Shown in pieces: positions 14,405 through 22,761 of a stretch of DNA of 26,084 nucleotides. Every line of letters begins with the position of its first letter. Position 1 is the first letter of the stretch. Source of the DNA: CAG-390 sp045546615 (GTDB lineage Bacteria > Bacillota > Clostridia > Oscillospirales > CAG-272); NCBI GenBank assembly GCA_045546615.1, contig JAZQDD010000014.1, forward strand, positions 1 to 26,084, given 5' to 3'. The notes below the pieces were generated by a model. It did no database searches, was not told the DNA's origin, and saw only the letters and a program-made list of their open reading frames with translations. The position numbers and the translations under genes are program-made.

Positions 14405-14433
14405 TTGACTTTTCATCAATTTTCTATTATAAT
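14405..14433 (+). promoter_or_regulatory. sigma-A promoter of the phosphomutase gene
   Basis: -35 TTGACT (14405-14410), 17-base spacer, -10 TATAAT (14428-14433). GGAGG lies five bases before the ATG at 14466. It is back to back with the lipoprotein promoter, 46 bases between the two -35 boxes. Confidence 0.88.
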
Positions 14434-14465
14434 ATATTAGTAAAAATATCCCAACGGAGGGCATT

Positions 14466-16160
14466 ATGCAAAATAAGGATTATATGAACGAGTACAAGCG
14501 TTGGTTGAACGCAGATGGAATTTCCGCAGACGTTAAAGCCGAGCTTGAAAAAATAAAGAACGATGAAAATGCCATAGCAGAGAGATTTGCCGCACCCCTT
14601 GAGTTTGGTACGGGCGGAATGCGCGGCATCCTCGGCGCAGGCATAGGAAGAATGAATATATACACCGTTGGCAGAGCAAGCGCGGGATTTGCCGCTTACG
14701 TTGCGGCATCCGCTCCCGATGCGGCAGAACGCGGAGTAGTTATCTCCCACGACAACCGCAGATACTCGCGCGAATTCGCCCTCATTACCGCGGGCGTATT
14801 TGCCGCCGCAGGCGTAAGAGCGTATCTCTTTGACTCCCTGCGCCCCACCCCCATGCTCTCTTTTGCCGTACGCCGCATCGGCGCGGCAGGCGGAGTTATG
14901 ATAACCGCATCGCACAACCCGCCCGAATACAACGGCTACAAGATATATAACTCCGACGGCTGTCAGCTTGACATCGCTCAAAGCGATATCGTTATCAAAA
15001 ACATTGCGGCTATTGAAAATCCGCTGACCGTCCCCTGCCTTACTCTTGAGGAAGCGGGCGACCTTATCCGTATACTCCCCCCCGATCTTGACGATGAATA
15101 TTGCCTTAGAGTTTGCAACATTGCGCTCTCTCATGATACCGAGGCGGCAAAGGCTCTGCGCGTAGTATACTCCCCCCAGCACGGCACGGGTAATATCCCT
15201 GTTCGCCGCGCGCTTACCGAATGCGGCTACGACGTAGTACCCGTCCTCTCTCAATGCGAGCCTGACGGAGATTTCAAGGGCACGAAAAACCCCAACCCCG
15301 AGTCCCCCGATGCTTATATCGACGCTCTTCGCATTGCGGACGAGGTAAACGCCGACATCGTTATCACCACCGACCCCGACTGTGACAGACTTGGCGTTGC
15401 CGCAAGACGCAAAAACGGCGAGATGCAACTCATCACGGGCAACCAGTCCGCCGCCATCCTGCTTGAATATATCCTTTCCCGCCGCACGGCAATGGACTCC
15501 ATGCCCGAAAACCCCTTCGCTGTTACGACTCTCGTTACATCCGATATCGGTGAGTATATCTGCGATGCGTACGGCGTAAAAATTGAAAAGACTCTCACAG
15601 GCTTCAAATATATCGGCGAGCGCATAGCTCTCCATAACGCAAAGCACGATGCTACCTTCATCTTCGGTTATGAGGAAAGCTACGGCTGCCTTATCGCTGA
15701 TTTCGTAAGAGATAAGGACGGTGTACAAGCATCGCTGATGCTTTGCGAGGCTGCCGCATACTACAAGCGCCTTGGCATGTCGCTTGTTGATGCGCTTGAT
15801 GCAATTCACGCAAAATACGGCTTCTTCCTTGATACGCAGTCCAACTTCTATTTCAAGGGACTTGACGGAAGCGCAAAAATTGCCGCACTTATCTCAAACC
15901 TGCGCAAAAATTCCCCCAAGGAAGTCGGCGGAATGCCCGTTCTGCGCGTAGAGGACTATCTTTCCGATGAAACTCAAGCAATGGGTTATCCCGCATCTGA
16001 CCTTCTCCGCTTCATTTTCGAGAACGGTTGGGTAGCCGTCCGTCCCAGCGGAACTGAACCGAAATGCAAATTCTACTATTCCATCAAGGCTAATACCGAA
16101 AGCGAAGCCAAAGCTCGCCTCGCCGTCCTCAAGGATGCTTTTGAGCCCAAGAACGCCTAA
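14466..16160 (+). CDS. Phosphoglucomutase/phosphomannomutase (alpha-D-phosphohexomutase)
   Basis: A 564-residue enzyme of the alpha-D-phosphohexomutase family that moves phosphate between the 1- and 6-positions of glucose or mannose in the cytosol, feeding glycogen, cell wall and exopolysaccharide precursors. The N-terminal FGTGGMRG (48-54) is typical of the PgcA/PGM2-like type. The phosphoserine loop TASHNPPEYNG (147-157) has Ser149 as the phosphorylated residue, DPDCDR (303-308) is the Mg-binding loop, GYEESYG is the sugar-binding loop, and RPSGTEPK near residue 530 is the phosphate-binding loop of domain 4. All four active-site elements are intact and the length fits. It is single-gene between its own promoter and a strong terminator. 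Confidence 0.95.
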   Translation: MQNKDYMNEYKRWLNADGISADVKAELEKIKNDENAIAERFAAPLEFGTGGMRGILGAGIGRMNIYTVGRASAGFAAYVAASAPDAAERGVVISHDNRRYSREFALITAGVFAAAGVRAYLFDSLRPTPMLSFAVRRIGAAGGVMITASHNPPEYNGYKIYNSDGCQLDIAQSDIVIKNIAAIENPLTVPCLTLEEAGDLIRILPPDLDDEYCLRVCNIALSHDTEAAKALRVVYSPQHGTGNIPVRRALTECGYDVVPVLSQCEPDGDFKGTKNPNPESPDAYIDALRIADEVNADIVITTDPDCDRLGVAARRKNGEMQLITGNQSAAILLEYILSRRTAMDSMPENPFAVTTLVTSDIGEYICDAYGVKIEKTLTGFKYIGERIALHNAKHDATFIFGYEESYGCLIADFVRDKDGVQASLMLCEAAAYYKRLGMSLVDALDAIHAKYGFFLDTQSNFYFKGLDGSAKIAALISNLRKNSPKEVGGMPVLRVEDYLSDETQAMGYPASDLLRFIFENGWVAVRPSGTEPKCKFYYSIKANTESEAKARLAVLKDAFEPKNA

Positions 16161-16169
16161 TCATTAAAA

Positions 16170-16200
16170 CAAAAAAGCACTTCGACGAAGTGCTTTTTTG
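16170..16200. terminator. Bidirectional terminator between convergent units
   Basis: AAAAAAGCACTTC (16171-16183) pairs with GAAGTGCTTTTTT (16187-16199) around a tiny loop. A- and T-runs on either side allow it to end the phosphomutase transcript on plus and the WG-repeat operon on minus. Confidence 0.9.
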
Positions 16201-16202
16201 TT

Positions 16203-18740
16203 TTACTTTGCTACCTTTGCAAGCAGCTTCCAACCATTGGTTTCGCTGTAACAAGCGAAGATTCCGCTTGAGGAATTGGTAATGGAATTGTATATAAATG
16301 GAATAACAACGTTGCCGTTTTTATCAACGGCGCCTACTGCTCCGTTCTTATATCCAATAACGCCGATTCCCTCCACAAAGGGCTGTGCATAGGTGTAAAC
16401 GGGCTGTGCTATCCAATGTCCGTTTACGCTGTAATATCCGTATCTTCCGTCCTTTTCAACGAGGATAACGCCGTCGGAATACGAAACAAGATTATATCCG
16501 AAGGGAAGCTCGTACTCTTTTCCGTTCTTGTCAAGGAGAATATCCTCGTCCGATTGGAAATTGTTGAACGAATGATATCTGCGTTCAAGGAAACGCACGC
16601 GGATATATCCCTCATCATAATAGTAATGTCCTAACTGTGAAATGTCCTTGTAGAAAGGCTCGGAATAGTACTGAATAAAATAGGTATTACCCATATCCGC
16701 AGCACCCTTGTAGCTGTGAAACTTAAATGCCACAGTTCCGCCCGAGGTGTTGATAATGCGCAGAAAACCGTTATCATCAATGGTAACAGCACGTCCGTCG
16801 CTGTAATTAAACGCCTTGGCATACTGATAATTAGTTGGCCAAGAGAGCGTTTGATACTGATACTGCGTGGTATATCTGTTTGCGGAATAGGTATACGAGG
16901 TGTTGATGGCGGGTGCGGTATTTCCGTATGCGAAACGGTATGCGGTATATTTTTTGACAACTTCTATTTTAGTTGTCGCAGGCTTTGTGGGCTTGGGAGC
17001 TGTAGTCACGGGGGACGTGGTCACGGGTTTTGTAGTGACGGGCGATGCGGTCTGCGGAGCGACCGTTGATGCAGGCACAGTGCTTTGCGCAGTGACCGAA
17101 GAATTTATGACCGGCGCTTCTACGACCTCGGTGTTTTCTGCTACACTTTCTTCAGAAGTCTCGGGCGCGGGCGTTGTCTCGGGTGCGAGCGTCGTTTCGG
17201 GCGCGGGCATTGTCTCGGGGGCGAGCGTCGTTTCGGGCGCGAGTGTCGTCTCGGGCGCGGGCGTTGTCTCGGGCGCGAGTGTCGTCTCGGGCGCGGGCGT
17301 TGTCTCGGGCGCGGGCGTTGTCTCGGGCGCGGGCGTTGTCTCGGGCGCGGGCGTTGTCTCGGGCGCGAGTGTCGTCTCGGGCGCGAGTGTCGTTTCGGGC
17401 GCGGGCGTTGTCTCGGGCGCGGGCGTTGTCTCGGGCGCGGGCGTTGTCTCGGGCGCGAGCGTAGTTTCGGGCGCGAGCGTTGTCTCGGGCGCGAGCGTAG
17501 TTTCGGGCGCAAGCGTTGTCTCGGGCGCGAGAGTTGTCTCGGGCGCGAGAGTTGTTTCGGGCGCAAGCGTAGTTTCGGGCGCAAGCGTTGTTTCGGGCGC
17601 GAGCGTTGTTTCGGGTGCGAGCGTTGTTTCGGGTGCGAGCGTCGTTTCCGGAGGTTTGCTTTGCTGTGCTGCGTTTTCAAGCGCTATCTCTCGCTTGGCT
17701 TTTGCAAGAAATACCGAAAACGCGGGGTTAGTTCCTGCTTTTTCAATATTCTCGGCATAATCGGGGAACTGCTCGTAAAGCTCACGCGCTATGCGGTAAT
17801 CCACACCTGATCTCGTGTATTGATCCTTGGTGTCCATTTTATATTTCATGGTGATCTCTTGCAGCGTGTGATACTTTTTGAGCGAACTTGTACTCTTACC
17901 GTAATCGGGATTGTAATCAAAGGCAAGTCCCCTGCCGTCGGTATCGATATTAAAATCAGATTCTACGAAAAATCCTGTTTCCGTATTGAGATAATAGTAC
18001 TTTTCATCCTTGATAAACAAAGGTCTATCGGAAAGATCCCTATGATATGCGGGTACGATATCGGGCATATAATACTTTCCTATCAGCTCTCCGTAAGATG
18101 AATATATTCCAAGCGTAAAAACGTTTTCGTGGAACACAGCCTCACCCGTGACGGGGTCGGGGAATACGGACATCGCCGACGGCGTAATGCCAAGGTCAAC
18201 GATAATGTATCCCATATAAAGCTCTACAACAGCGCGGGAAACGGTATTTGTCACGTAAGATTCAAACATTATTCCGCCGTCGCTGTACCGCAACGGTACA
18301 AGCTCGCTGACGAGCTTGGTTCTGTCAGAATACTGCCTGTCATAAATGGAGTCAAGTTTTATCTCGGCAAGCTGCATCGAGCCGTCATAATCCTTCCAGC
18401 TTATGAGCCAGCCGTCTTTTATAGCGTCGTCAAGAGAAATAAACGCCACGGTATCATCCCCTTGCGGAGGTATCGTGGTGTCCTCGGGCAACGGTGTCAC
18501 GGTGGTTTCGTCGCCGTTTGGTGACGATGACTCACCCGTTTCGCTGACGTCGGGCGGTAGAGTCAGATCGGGGTCATTCTGTATAATTTCCGTTGTATCG
18601 GGCACAAGCGGGGCGGGAAGCTGCTCCTGCGCAGCAAGAAGATCTGCTGCAGTTGTCAGCATGAAAGCACAAATCAACGCAAAGGCAACTATCGTTGTGA
18701 TATGTGTTGCAAGCGCCCTTGCGGTAAGCTTGTTTTTCAA
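16203..18740 (-). CDS. Large exported WG-repeat protein with Thr/Pro/Glu hexapeptide linker
   Basis: An 845-residue surface protein. A hydrophobic N-terminal segment (about residues 14-36) is a signal peptide or anchor, followed by an acidic Thr/Pro spacer. A first folded region (about 95-360) has WG-like strand pairs (DGWLISWKDYDG, YGELIGKYYMP). Then comes a linker of about 27 hexapeptides ETT(L/P)AP at about 363-528, a second linker with PVTTKPVTTSPVTTAP, and a C-terminal region (about 600-845) with clearer WG repeats such as GRYGYYSVNGHWIAQPVY and GAVGAVDKNGNVVIPFIYN. WG repeats usually form scaffold or binding surfaces; no enzyme motif is present. The start is TTG at 18740 with AAGGAGT seven bases upstream; no ATG fits. 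It is the last gene of a minus-strand operon, 12 bases after rlmH. Confidence 0.88.
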   Translation of the reverse strand: MKNKLTARALATHITTIVAFALICAFMLTTAADLLAAQEQLPAPLVPDTTEIIQNDPDLTLPPDVSETGESSSPNGDETTVTPLPEDTTIPPQGDDTVAFISLDDAIKDGWLISWKDYDGSMQLAEIKLDSIYDRQYSDRTKLVSELVPLRYSDGGIMFESYVTNTVSRAVVELYMGYIIVDLGITPSAMSVFPDPVTGEAVFHENVFTLGIYSSYGELIGKYYMPDIVPAYHRDLSDRPLFIKDEKYYYLNTETGFFVESDFNIDTDGRGLAFDYNPDYGKSTSSLKKYHTLQEITMKYKMDTKDQYTRSGVDYRIARELYEQFPDYAENIEKAGTNPAFSVFLAKAKREIALENAAQQSKPPETTLAPETTLAPETTLAPETTLAPETTLAPETTLAPETTLAPETTLAPETTLAPETTLAPETTLAPETTPAPETTPAPETTPAPETTLAPETTLAPETTPAPETTPAPETTPAPETTPAPETTLAPETTPAPETTLAPETTLAPETMPAPETTLAPETTPAPETSEESVAENTEVVEAPVINSSVTAQSTVPASTVAPQTASPVTTKPVTTSPVTTAPKPTKPATTKIEVVKKYTAYRFAYGNTAPAINTSYTYSANRYTTQYQYQTLSWPTNYQYAKAFNYSDGRAVTIDDNGFLRIINTSGGTVAFKFHSYKGAADMGNTYFIQYYSEPFYKDISQLGHYYYDEGYIRVRFLERRYHSFNNFQSDEDILLDKNGKEYELPFGYNLVSYSDGVILVEKDGRYGYYSVNGHWIAQPVYTYAQPFVEGIGVIGYKNGAVGAVDKNGNVVIPFIYNSITNSSSGIFACYSETNGWKLLAKVAK
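17156..17650 (-). repeat. 18-bp tandem repeat encoding the ETT(L/P)AP linker
   Basis: About 27 in-frame 18-bp units. Many adjacent units are identical at DNA level, especially 17257-17460, which points to recent expansion by slippage or unequal exchange. The repeat leaves all other frames open, so long shadow frames on both strands are artefacts. Unlike a CRISPR there are no spacers. Confidence 0.92.
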
Positions 18741-18752
18741 TGTATCACTCCT

Positions 18753-19232
18753 TTATTTATGGTAGCGAGTTCCCTTTATTATCGTAAAGGAACGGTATAT
18801 CGATTCAAGAAGCATTACTCGAAAAAGTCGGTGTGGGAATGTAAGCTCCGAAAGAGAAAGGCGCATATCTGCCGCCTTTTTCACACGGGGCGAAAGCCCA
18901 TAAGAGCTTCCGATAATAAAACACAAAGACGAATGAGTTTGAAGCTCCGCCTCTATACGCGCCGCCAGCTTTTCAGAGGACATACTCTGCCCCTCTACTG
19001 CAAGCGCAACCGTAAAGGCGCGCGGCGGTATTGCGGCAAGTATCCTTTCCGCCTCATCATCGAGCGCGGCGGCAATTTCGCCGTCCGTGGGTGCGTCGGA
19101 GAGCCTTGCCTCCTTAAGCTCCGTTATTTCGGGACGGCAAAAGCCCGAGAGCCTTTTGGCATACTCTGCACACGCCTCGGTAAGATACCTGTCCTTGAGA
19201 TTTCCTACGGCTATTATTTTAAGGTTTATCAT
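18753..19232 (-). CDS. rlmH: 23S rRNA (pseudouridine-1915 N3) methyltransferase RlmH
   Basis: A 159-residue SPOUT-class methyltransferase that methylates pseudouridine 1915 in helix 69 of 23S rRNA using S-adenosylmethionine, acting on assembled ribosomes. The C-terminal trefoil-knot signature is present: CFIIGSSYGLSP (104-115), LSLSELTFPHRLFRVMLLES (125-144), IYRSF (145-149) and the terminal RYHK. Small departures from the consensus are GSS in place of GGS and LLES in place of LLEQ. Length is exactly that of the family. Its ATG shares one base with the stop of the upstream MBL hydrolase gene (TGATG), and the WG-repeat gene follows after 12 bases. The WalJ-RlmH pairing is frequent in Firmicutes. 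Confidence 0.95.
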   Translation of the reverse strand: MINLKIIAVGNLKDRYLTEACAEYAKRLSGFCRPEITELKEARLSDAPTDGEIAAALDDEAERILAAIPPRAFTVALAVEGQSMSSEKLAARIEAELQTHSSLCFIIGSSYGLSPRVKKAADMRLSLSELTFPHRLFRVMLLESIYRSFTIIKGTRYHK

Positions 19233-20011
19233 CAGTCCACCTGCAAAAGCACGGGTTCATCGGGGTGTGCGGCATCTATCGCTACGTCGCGGTGAGAGGC
19301 GCAAAGCGTACTCTCACATACAGCGAGCGCAAGCTCGGGCGAATTATTCACCTCGGAGATGTGAGCAAGCAAAAGCGAGGTCGCACCCTCCGACGCAAGA
19401 TAATCGGCAAACGAGGCGCAAGCCTCGTTTGAAAGATGTCCGTTCGCGGATAGTATCCTGCGTTTAAGTTCGGGAGGATAGGGGCCTGCCATTAACATTC
19501 CCTCATCGTGATTTGATTCTATAACTGCGGCACAACAACCGCAAAGTCCGCGCTTTACCTCATCGGTAACAACGCCAAGGTCAGTAGCAACGCCAAGCAC
19601 GTGTCCGTCACACTCAAAGCGATAACCGACGGACTCGTACGTATCGTGGCTTGTAACGAACGAGGAAACGGTGATACCGCCCACCGTCTCACGAAAGCGC
19701 AGGGGATGCTCAACGAGCGTCCCCTCGGCGCAAAGATGTGATATCTCACGGGCTACGTGTCCCGCGGCGTGAACGGGTATACCGTATTTCTTTGTAAAGG
19801 TTGCAAGGGCAGAGGTGTGGTCTCCGTGCGAGTGCGTAACGAACACGGCATCCACACCGTCGGGCGTTATACCGCACGCGCCGAGCTTGGCGCACAGATA
19901 GCGTGCCGATCTGCCCGCATCAACAAGGATCGTCGTGCCGCCCATGCGGACAAGCGTGCAATTCCCCTTTGAACCGGAATAGAGCGTGCCAAATAAAATT
20001 TCAGAGCACAT
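19232..20011 (-). CDS. MBL-fold hydrolase, YycJ/WalJ family
   Basis: A 259-residue metallo-beta-lactamase-fold protein of the YycJ/WalJ group, reported as 5'-3' exonuclease-like enzymes associated with cell division and DNA repair. The opening LYSGSKGNCTLV, the strand VDAGRSARYL, and the metal motif THSHGDHTSAL (zinc/manganese ligands His59-Asp-His pattern at about 59-65) are diagnostic; a later His in FVTSHDTYESVGY and a C-terminal SNGHLSNEACA motif complete the site. I choose the start at 20011, whose ATG overlaps the upstream stop by one base (TGATG); an in-frame ATG 15 bases earlier (20026) is possible. It is in the middle of a tightly packed operon and is followed by rlmH with the same one-base overlap. 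Confidence 0.9.
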   Translation of the reverse strand: MCSEILFGTLYSGSKGNCTLVRMGGTTILVDAGRSARYLCAKLGACGITPDGVDAVFVTHSHGDHTSALATFTKKYGIPVHAAGHVAREISHLCAEGTLVEHPLRFRETVGGITVSSFVTSHDTYESVGYRFECDGHVLGVATDLGVVTDEVKRGLCGCCAAVIESNHDEGMLMAGPYPPELKRRILSANGHLSNEACASFADYLASEGATSLLLAHISEVNNSPELALAVCESTLCASHRDVAIDAAHPDEPVLLQVD

Positions 20012-20454
20012 CAAAGCAGCTCCCATCCGAAAATTCCATTAAGCACGAATATATTAAGCGTGTCAAGCATCAACGGGAAGGAGAGGATGACTATCGTTAT
20101 CGGCATCCAACGGCTTTTCTTGCGGCGCAGGGCAATAGAATCTATGTAATCCTGCTTTTCTTGGGGTGTCATTGTGTCGGGGAGATTTTCGAGCGTTGCA
20201 TCCTTATCAACAAAGCCCCTGTTATAAATGAAAAAGGAAAGTATTACAGCGCAATCCGCAATAATGTAGAAGAAAAGCACGTACAGAGATATCCTGTATC
20301 CCGACAGGAGAAAATAAAGCACGGAGGACGCAAGGCAACCTACTAAAAGCAAAAGCGCCAGCTTCCAATTAAAGCCCTTGAGAATCTTGACGAGCTCTTG
20401 CGTTGGGGTAAGACTCTTTTGGCGAGCCGATCTTTTCTTTCTTTTTTTGCTCAT
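20011..20454 (-). CDS. Small membrane protein of unknown function
   Basis: A 147-residue protein with a strongly basic N-terminus (MSKKRKKRSARQK) and about four hydrophobic segments: 31-50, 54-76, a short loop with acidic residues (about 81-108), and 116-136. I do not recognise a family. It lies nine bases after the galactokinase stop and its own stop overlaps the MBL hydrolase start, so it belongs to the galK-walJ-rlmH-WG operon. The basic tail should be cytoplasmic and could contact RNA or acidic lipids, but nothing in the sequence shows a role. Confidence 0.8.
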   Translation of the reverse strand: MSKKRKKRSARQKSLTPTQELVKILKGFNWKLALLLLVGCLASSVLYFLLSGYRISLYVLFFYIIADCAVILSFFIYNRGFVDKDATLENLPDTMTPQEKQDYIDSIALRRKKSRWMPITIVILSFPLMLDTLNIFVLNGIFGWELL

Positions 20455-20463
20455 TTTTCCTTA

Positions 20464-21735
20464 TCAGAGGAGCTTTACAGCACCCTCGGGTCTGATGCTG
20501 AGTATATGACATGCGCCCTCGCCAAATACGCTGTCCATGAGAACGCGATATCCCTCAACGTCCTCATCGGGAACGTAAGAGTGGATAGTGCCCGCAAAGC
20601 CGCCGCCGTGAACACGGAACGCGGTGGGACGCTTGCAAGCCTTGAGATATCTCTCGCTGAGGTTGAGAGCGAGGGAAAGTCCCTGCTCGGCTATGTTCTT
20701 GATAGTATAAACGTTTTGCAGATAGCAGAAGGAAGAAAGTCCCGATGCCATTACGCCGTTGAAATACGCCTGAAAATCATCGGCAAGGAGAGCCTGCTTC
20801 ATCTCGTAAACGCGGCGGTTTTCAGCCATGAAGTGAAGCGCGCGGAGAATAGCGCGGTCGCCAACCGTGGTACGCAGAGTGGGGATAGCGGCAATGAGCG
20901 CATCCTCGTCACACTCACGAAGCACATCGTGACCAAATGCCTTTGCTACCGACTTCATCTCTGCGGGAACTGCGGCATAGTCGGGGGTGAGGTCGGCGTG
21001 GTTTCCGCCCGTGTTAACGATGCAGAGGCGGTAGCCCTTGCCCGTAAGGTCAAAGTTGATCTTCTCAACAACGGGGGCGGTGGGGTCTGCAAAATCAATA
21101 GCAACGACGCCGCCTGCGGCGCACGCTACCTGATCCATAAGTCCGCAGGGCTTGCCGAAGAATGCGTTCTCGGCGTACTGCGAGATCATAGCGATGGTAA
21201 CGAAATCCACGCTGCCGTCGCAGTAAAGATGAGACATAATAGTGCCTACCATATCCTCGAATGCGGCAGAGGATGAAATTCCCGAGCCTTTAAGCACGTT
21301 TGAGGAGGTAACGGCATCAAATCCGCCTACGGCAAGTCCGCGCTTGCGGAAACCGTCGGCTACGCCCGCGATAAGGGAATCGGAGTTGCCAAATCTGTCC
21401 TCGCGGGGAGTTGTGTAGTCGTTTATGTCGACCACGTCCTCGGGGAAGCCCTCACTCTTGATGCGAACGGTGCTGTCGGAGCGTGCCGCAACGACGGCTA
21501 CTATATCAAGGTCTACCGAGCAGGCGATAACTCTGCCGTGGTTGTGGTCTGTGTGGTTACCCGCCAGCTCACTTCTGCCGGGAACGGAGAAAAGATTTAC
21601 GTCGCGGTCATCGCCATAGCGGTCAATGAATTCCTCAAGAAGCGCGCCAAAGCGCTCTGCGGGATTACGGGTAATATTTGCATTTGCAAAAAGCTCGCCC
21701 TTTTTAATGTTAGCAAGAAGTTCGGAAGGTCTCAT
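20464..21735 (-). CDS. galK: Galactokinase (GHMP kinase family)
   Basis: A 423-residue GHMP-family sugar kinase, most like galactokinases, which phosphorylate galactose at C1 with ATP in the Leloir pathway. Motif 1 reads PGRSELAGNHTDHNHG (52-67), a variant of the textbook PGRVNLIGEHTDYNGG; the ATP loop KGSGISSSAAFE (149-160) is intact; GLMDQ (198-202) contains the catalytic Asp201; and HGGGFAGT (376-383) is motif 3. The changes in motif 1 (SELAGN for NLIGE) recur in a clostridial branch as I recall, so a related sugar substrate is possible. It starts at ATG with AAAGGA upstream and heads a five-gene minus-strand operon with its own promoter. No other galactose gene is in the window. Confidence 0.88.
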   Translation of the reverse strand: MRPSELLANIKKGELFANANITRNPAERFGALLEEFIDRYGDDRDVNLFSVPGRSELAGNHTDHNHGRVIACSVDLDIVAVVAARSDSTVRIKSEGFPEDVVDINDYTTPREDRFGNSDSLIAGVADGFRKRGLAVGGFDAVTSSNVLKGSGISSSAAFEDMVGTIMSHLYCDGSVDFVTIAMISQYAENAFFGKPCGLMDQVACAAGGVVAIDFADPTAPVVEKINFDLTGKGYRLCIVNTGGNHADLTPDYAAVPAEMKSVAKAFGHDVLRECDEDALIAAIPTLRTTVGDRAILRALHFMAENRRVYEMKQALLADDFQAYFNGVMASGLSSFCYLQNVYTIKNIAEQGLSLALNLSERYLKACKRPTAFRVHGGGFAGTIHSYVPDEDVEGYRVLMDSVFGEGACHILSIRPEGAVKLL

Positions 21736-21776
21736 TCTGAAAATATCCTTTCTTAAAGTAATTATATACCGAGTAT

Positions 21777-21805
21777 ATTATATCACATCGCTCGCCCCGT
21801 GGCAA
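21777..21805 (-). promoter_or_regulatory. sigma-A promoter of the galK-WG operon
   Basis: Read on minus: -35 TTGCCA (21800-21805), 17-base spacer, -10 TATAAT (21777-21782) preceded by TGA (extended -10). A second TATAAT-like string lies nearer the gene but lacks a -35. Confidence 0.78.
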
Positions 21806-21843
21806 TAGATTAACTGTGTTATTTTTTTGAATTTTTTACAAAC

Positions 21844-21875
21844 GACGAGCCATTCCTCACGCGGAATGGCTCGTC
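21844..21875 (-). terminator. Hairpin ending the PflX-like operon
   Basis: Perfect 13-bp arms GACGAGCCATTCC (21844-21856) and GGAATGGCTCGTC (21863-21875). The right arm overlaps the stop codon of the radical SAM gene. The T-run on minus is poor, so it may act as an mRNA 3'-end stabiliser as much as a terminator. Confidence 0.6.
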
Positions 21876-22761
21876 AAAGCTCTATTTTTAAATCATTCGT
21901 AAATTTCGGCGTAAATTCGGCGGTTGCGGACATCGGCGACTGCATATACCCCTCAAAACCAAGCTCCAGCGCGACCTTTCGCACGCTCTCGTACTCAAAG
22001 GTCGTAACACGGCGGCGAAGATTCTTCTCCCCGCCCATATAAAAACTCGGCGTGTATTGGCTCATAAGCCCAAGCACTATATCCGAGGGCGGCACTATTT
22101 CGGCAAGGCGGCGAAGAACAGCCTCGGAATCCCTTCTGCAAGCGGGAAGCACGAGATGGCGGACAAGCACTCCGCGCCGCATGATGTCATCATCGTCAAA
22201 TACCGCACGTCCAAGCATTTCGTACATAAACGCTATCGCCTCGGCAGTGCGCTCGGCGTAGTCCGCCGCACCCGAATATCGCAAAGACAGCTCACGGCTC
22301 ACATACTTGAAATCGGGCATATAAATATCCACAAGTCCGCGAGTCAGGCGGAGCGTTTCGGGGCGCTCATAGCCGCCGCTGTTCCACACCACGGGAATAC
22401 GAAGCTCCCCCTTGACGGCGGCAAGTGCCTCACATATCTTGTCCGTATACTGCGTGGGTGTAACGAGATTTACGTTATGCACGCCCGCCTCTTGAAGCTC
22501 CAAAAACAGCGCGGAGAGTCGGCGCACGCTAATATCCTCACCGATAATGCCGCGGCTGATGGGCTGATTCTGGCAAAAAACGCAGGAAAGTACACAGCCC
22601 GAAAAGAAAACCGTTCCCGAGCCGCGCGAGCCGCTGATGCAAGGCTCCTCGTACGCGTGCCGCGACACGCGGCTCACCCTTATCGTCTCGGGTGCGCCGC
22701 AAACGCCGCGCGCTTGCCTTCTGTCAACGCCGCAACGGTGCGGACAAAGCTCACAAATCAT
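21874..22761 (-). CDS. Radical SAM protein, PflX-like (PflA family)
   Basis: A 295-residue radical S-adenosylmethionine protein of the PflX/COG1313 type, related to pyruvate formate-lyase activating enzymes. The N-terminal Cys cluster CELCPHRCG (3-11) with Cys21 precedes the radical SAM [4Fe-4S] motif CVLSCVFC (56-63). Downstream strands VNLVTPTQY, VWNSGGYE and DIYMPDFKY are characteristic of this subgroup. The target is not known for the family; a glycyl-radical partner is not encoded nearby. Its ATG overlaps the last codons of the transporter gene by four bases (ATGA), so it is the last gene of a three-gene operon with the transporter and acyltransferase. Confidence 0.9.
   Translation of the reverse strand: MICELCPHRCGVDRRQARGVCGAPETIRVSRVSRHAYEEPCISGSRGSGTVFFSGCVLSCVFCQNQPISRGIIGEDISVRRLSALFLELQEAGVHNVNLVTPTQYTDKICEALAAVKGELRIPVVWNSGGYERPETLRLTRGLVDIYMPDFKYVSRELSLRYSGAADYAERTAEAIAFMYEMLGRAVFDDDDIMRRGVLVRHLVLPACRRDSEAVLRRLAEIVPPSDIVLGLMSQYTPSFYMGGEKNLRRRVTTFEYESVRKVALELGFEGYMQSPMSATAEFTPKFTNDLKIEL

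Noticed and set aside
14427..15809. 460-codon open frame on minus opposite the phosphomutase
   Set aside because: Shadow of the GC-rich codon pattern of the real gene; no promoter or ribosome binding site, and the plus frame has all four phosphohexomutase motifs.
17156..17650. Regular repeat array considered as CRISPR
   Set aside because: Units are contiguous 18-bp coding repeats without spacers, and no cas gene is present.
16900..17810. Long open frames of about 290 and 240 codons on plus and 180 codons on minus across the hexapeptide repeat
   Set aside because: They are a by-product of an 18-bp repeat without stops in any frame; compositions are VVSGAG-, RCLGRG- or RPRQR-type low complexity and none has a ribosome binding site. 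The WG-protein frame on minus has the signal peptide, ribosome binding site and domains.
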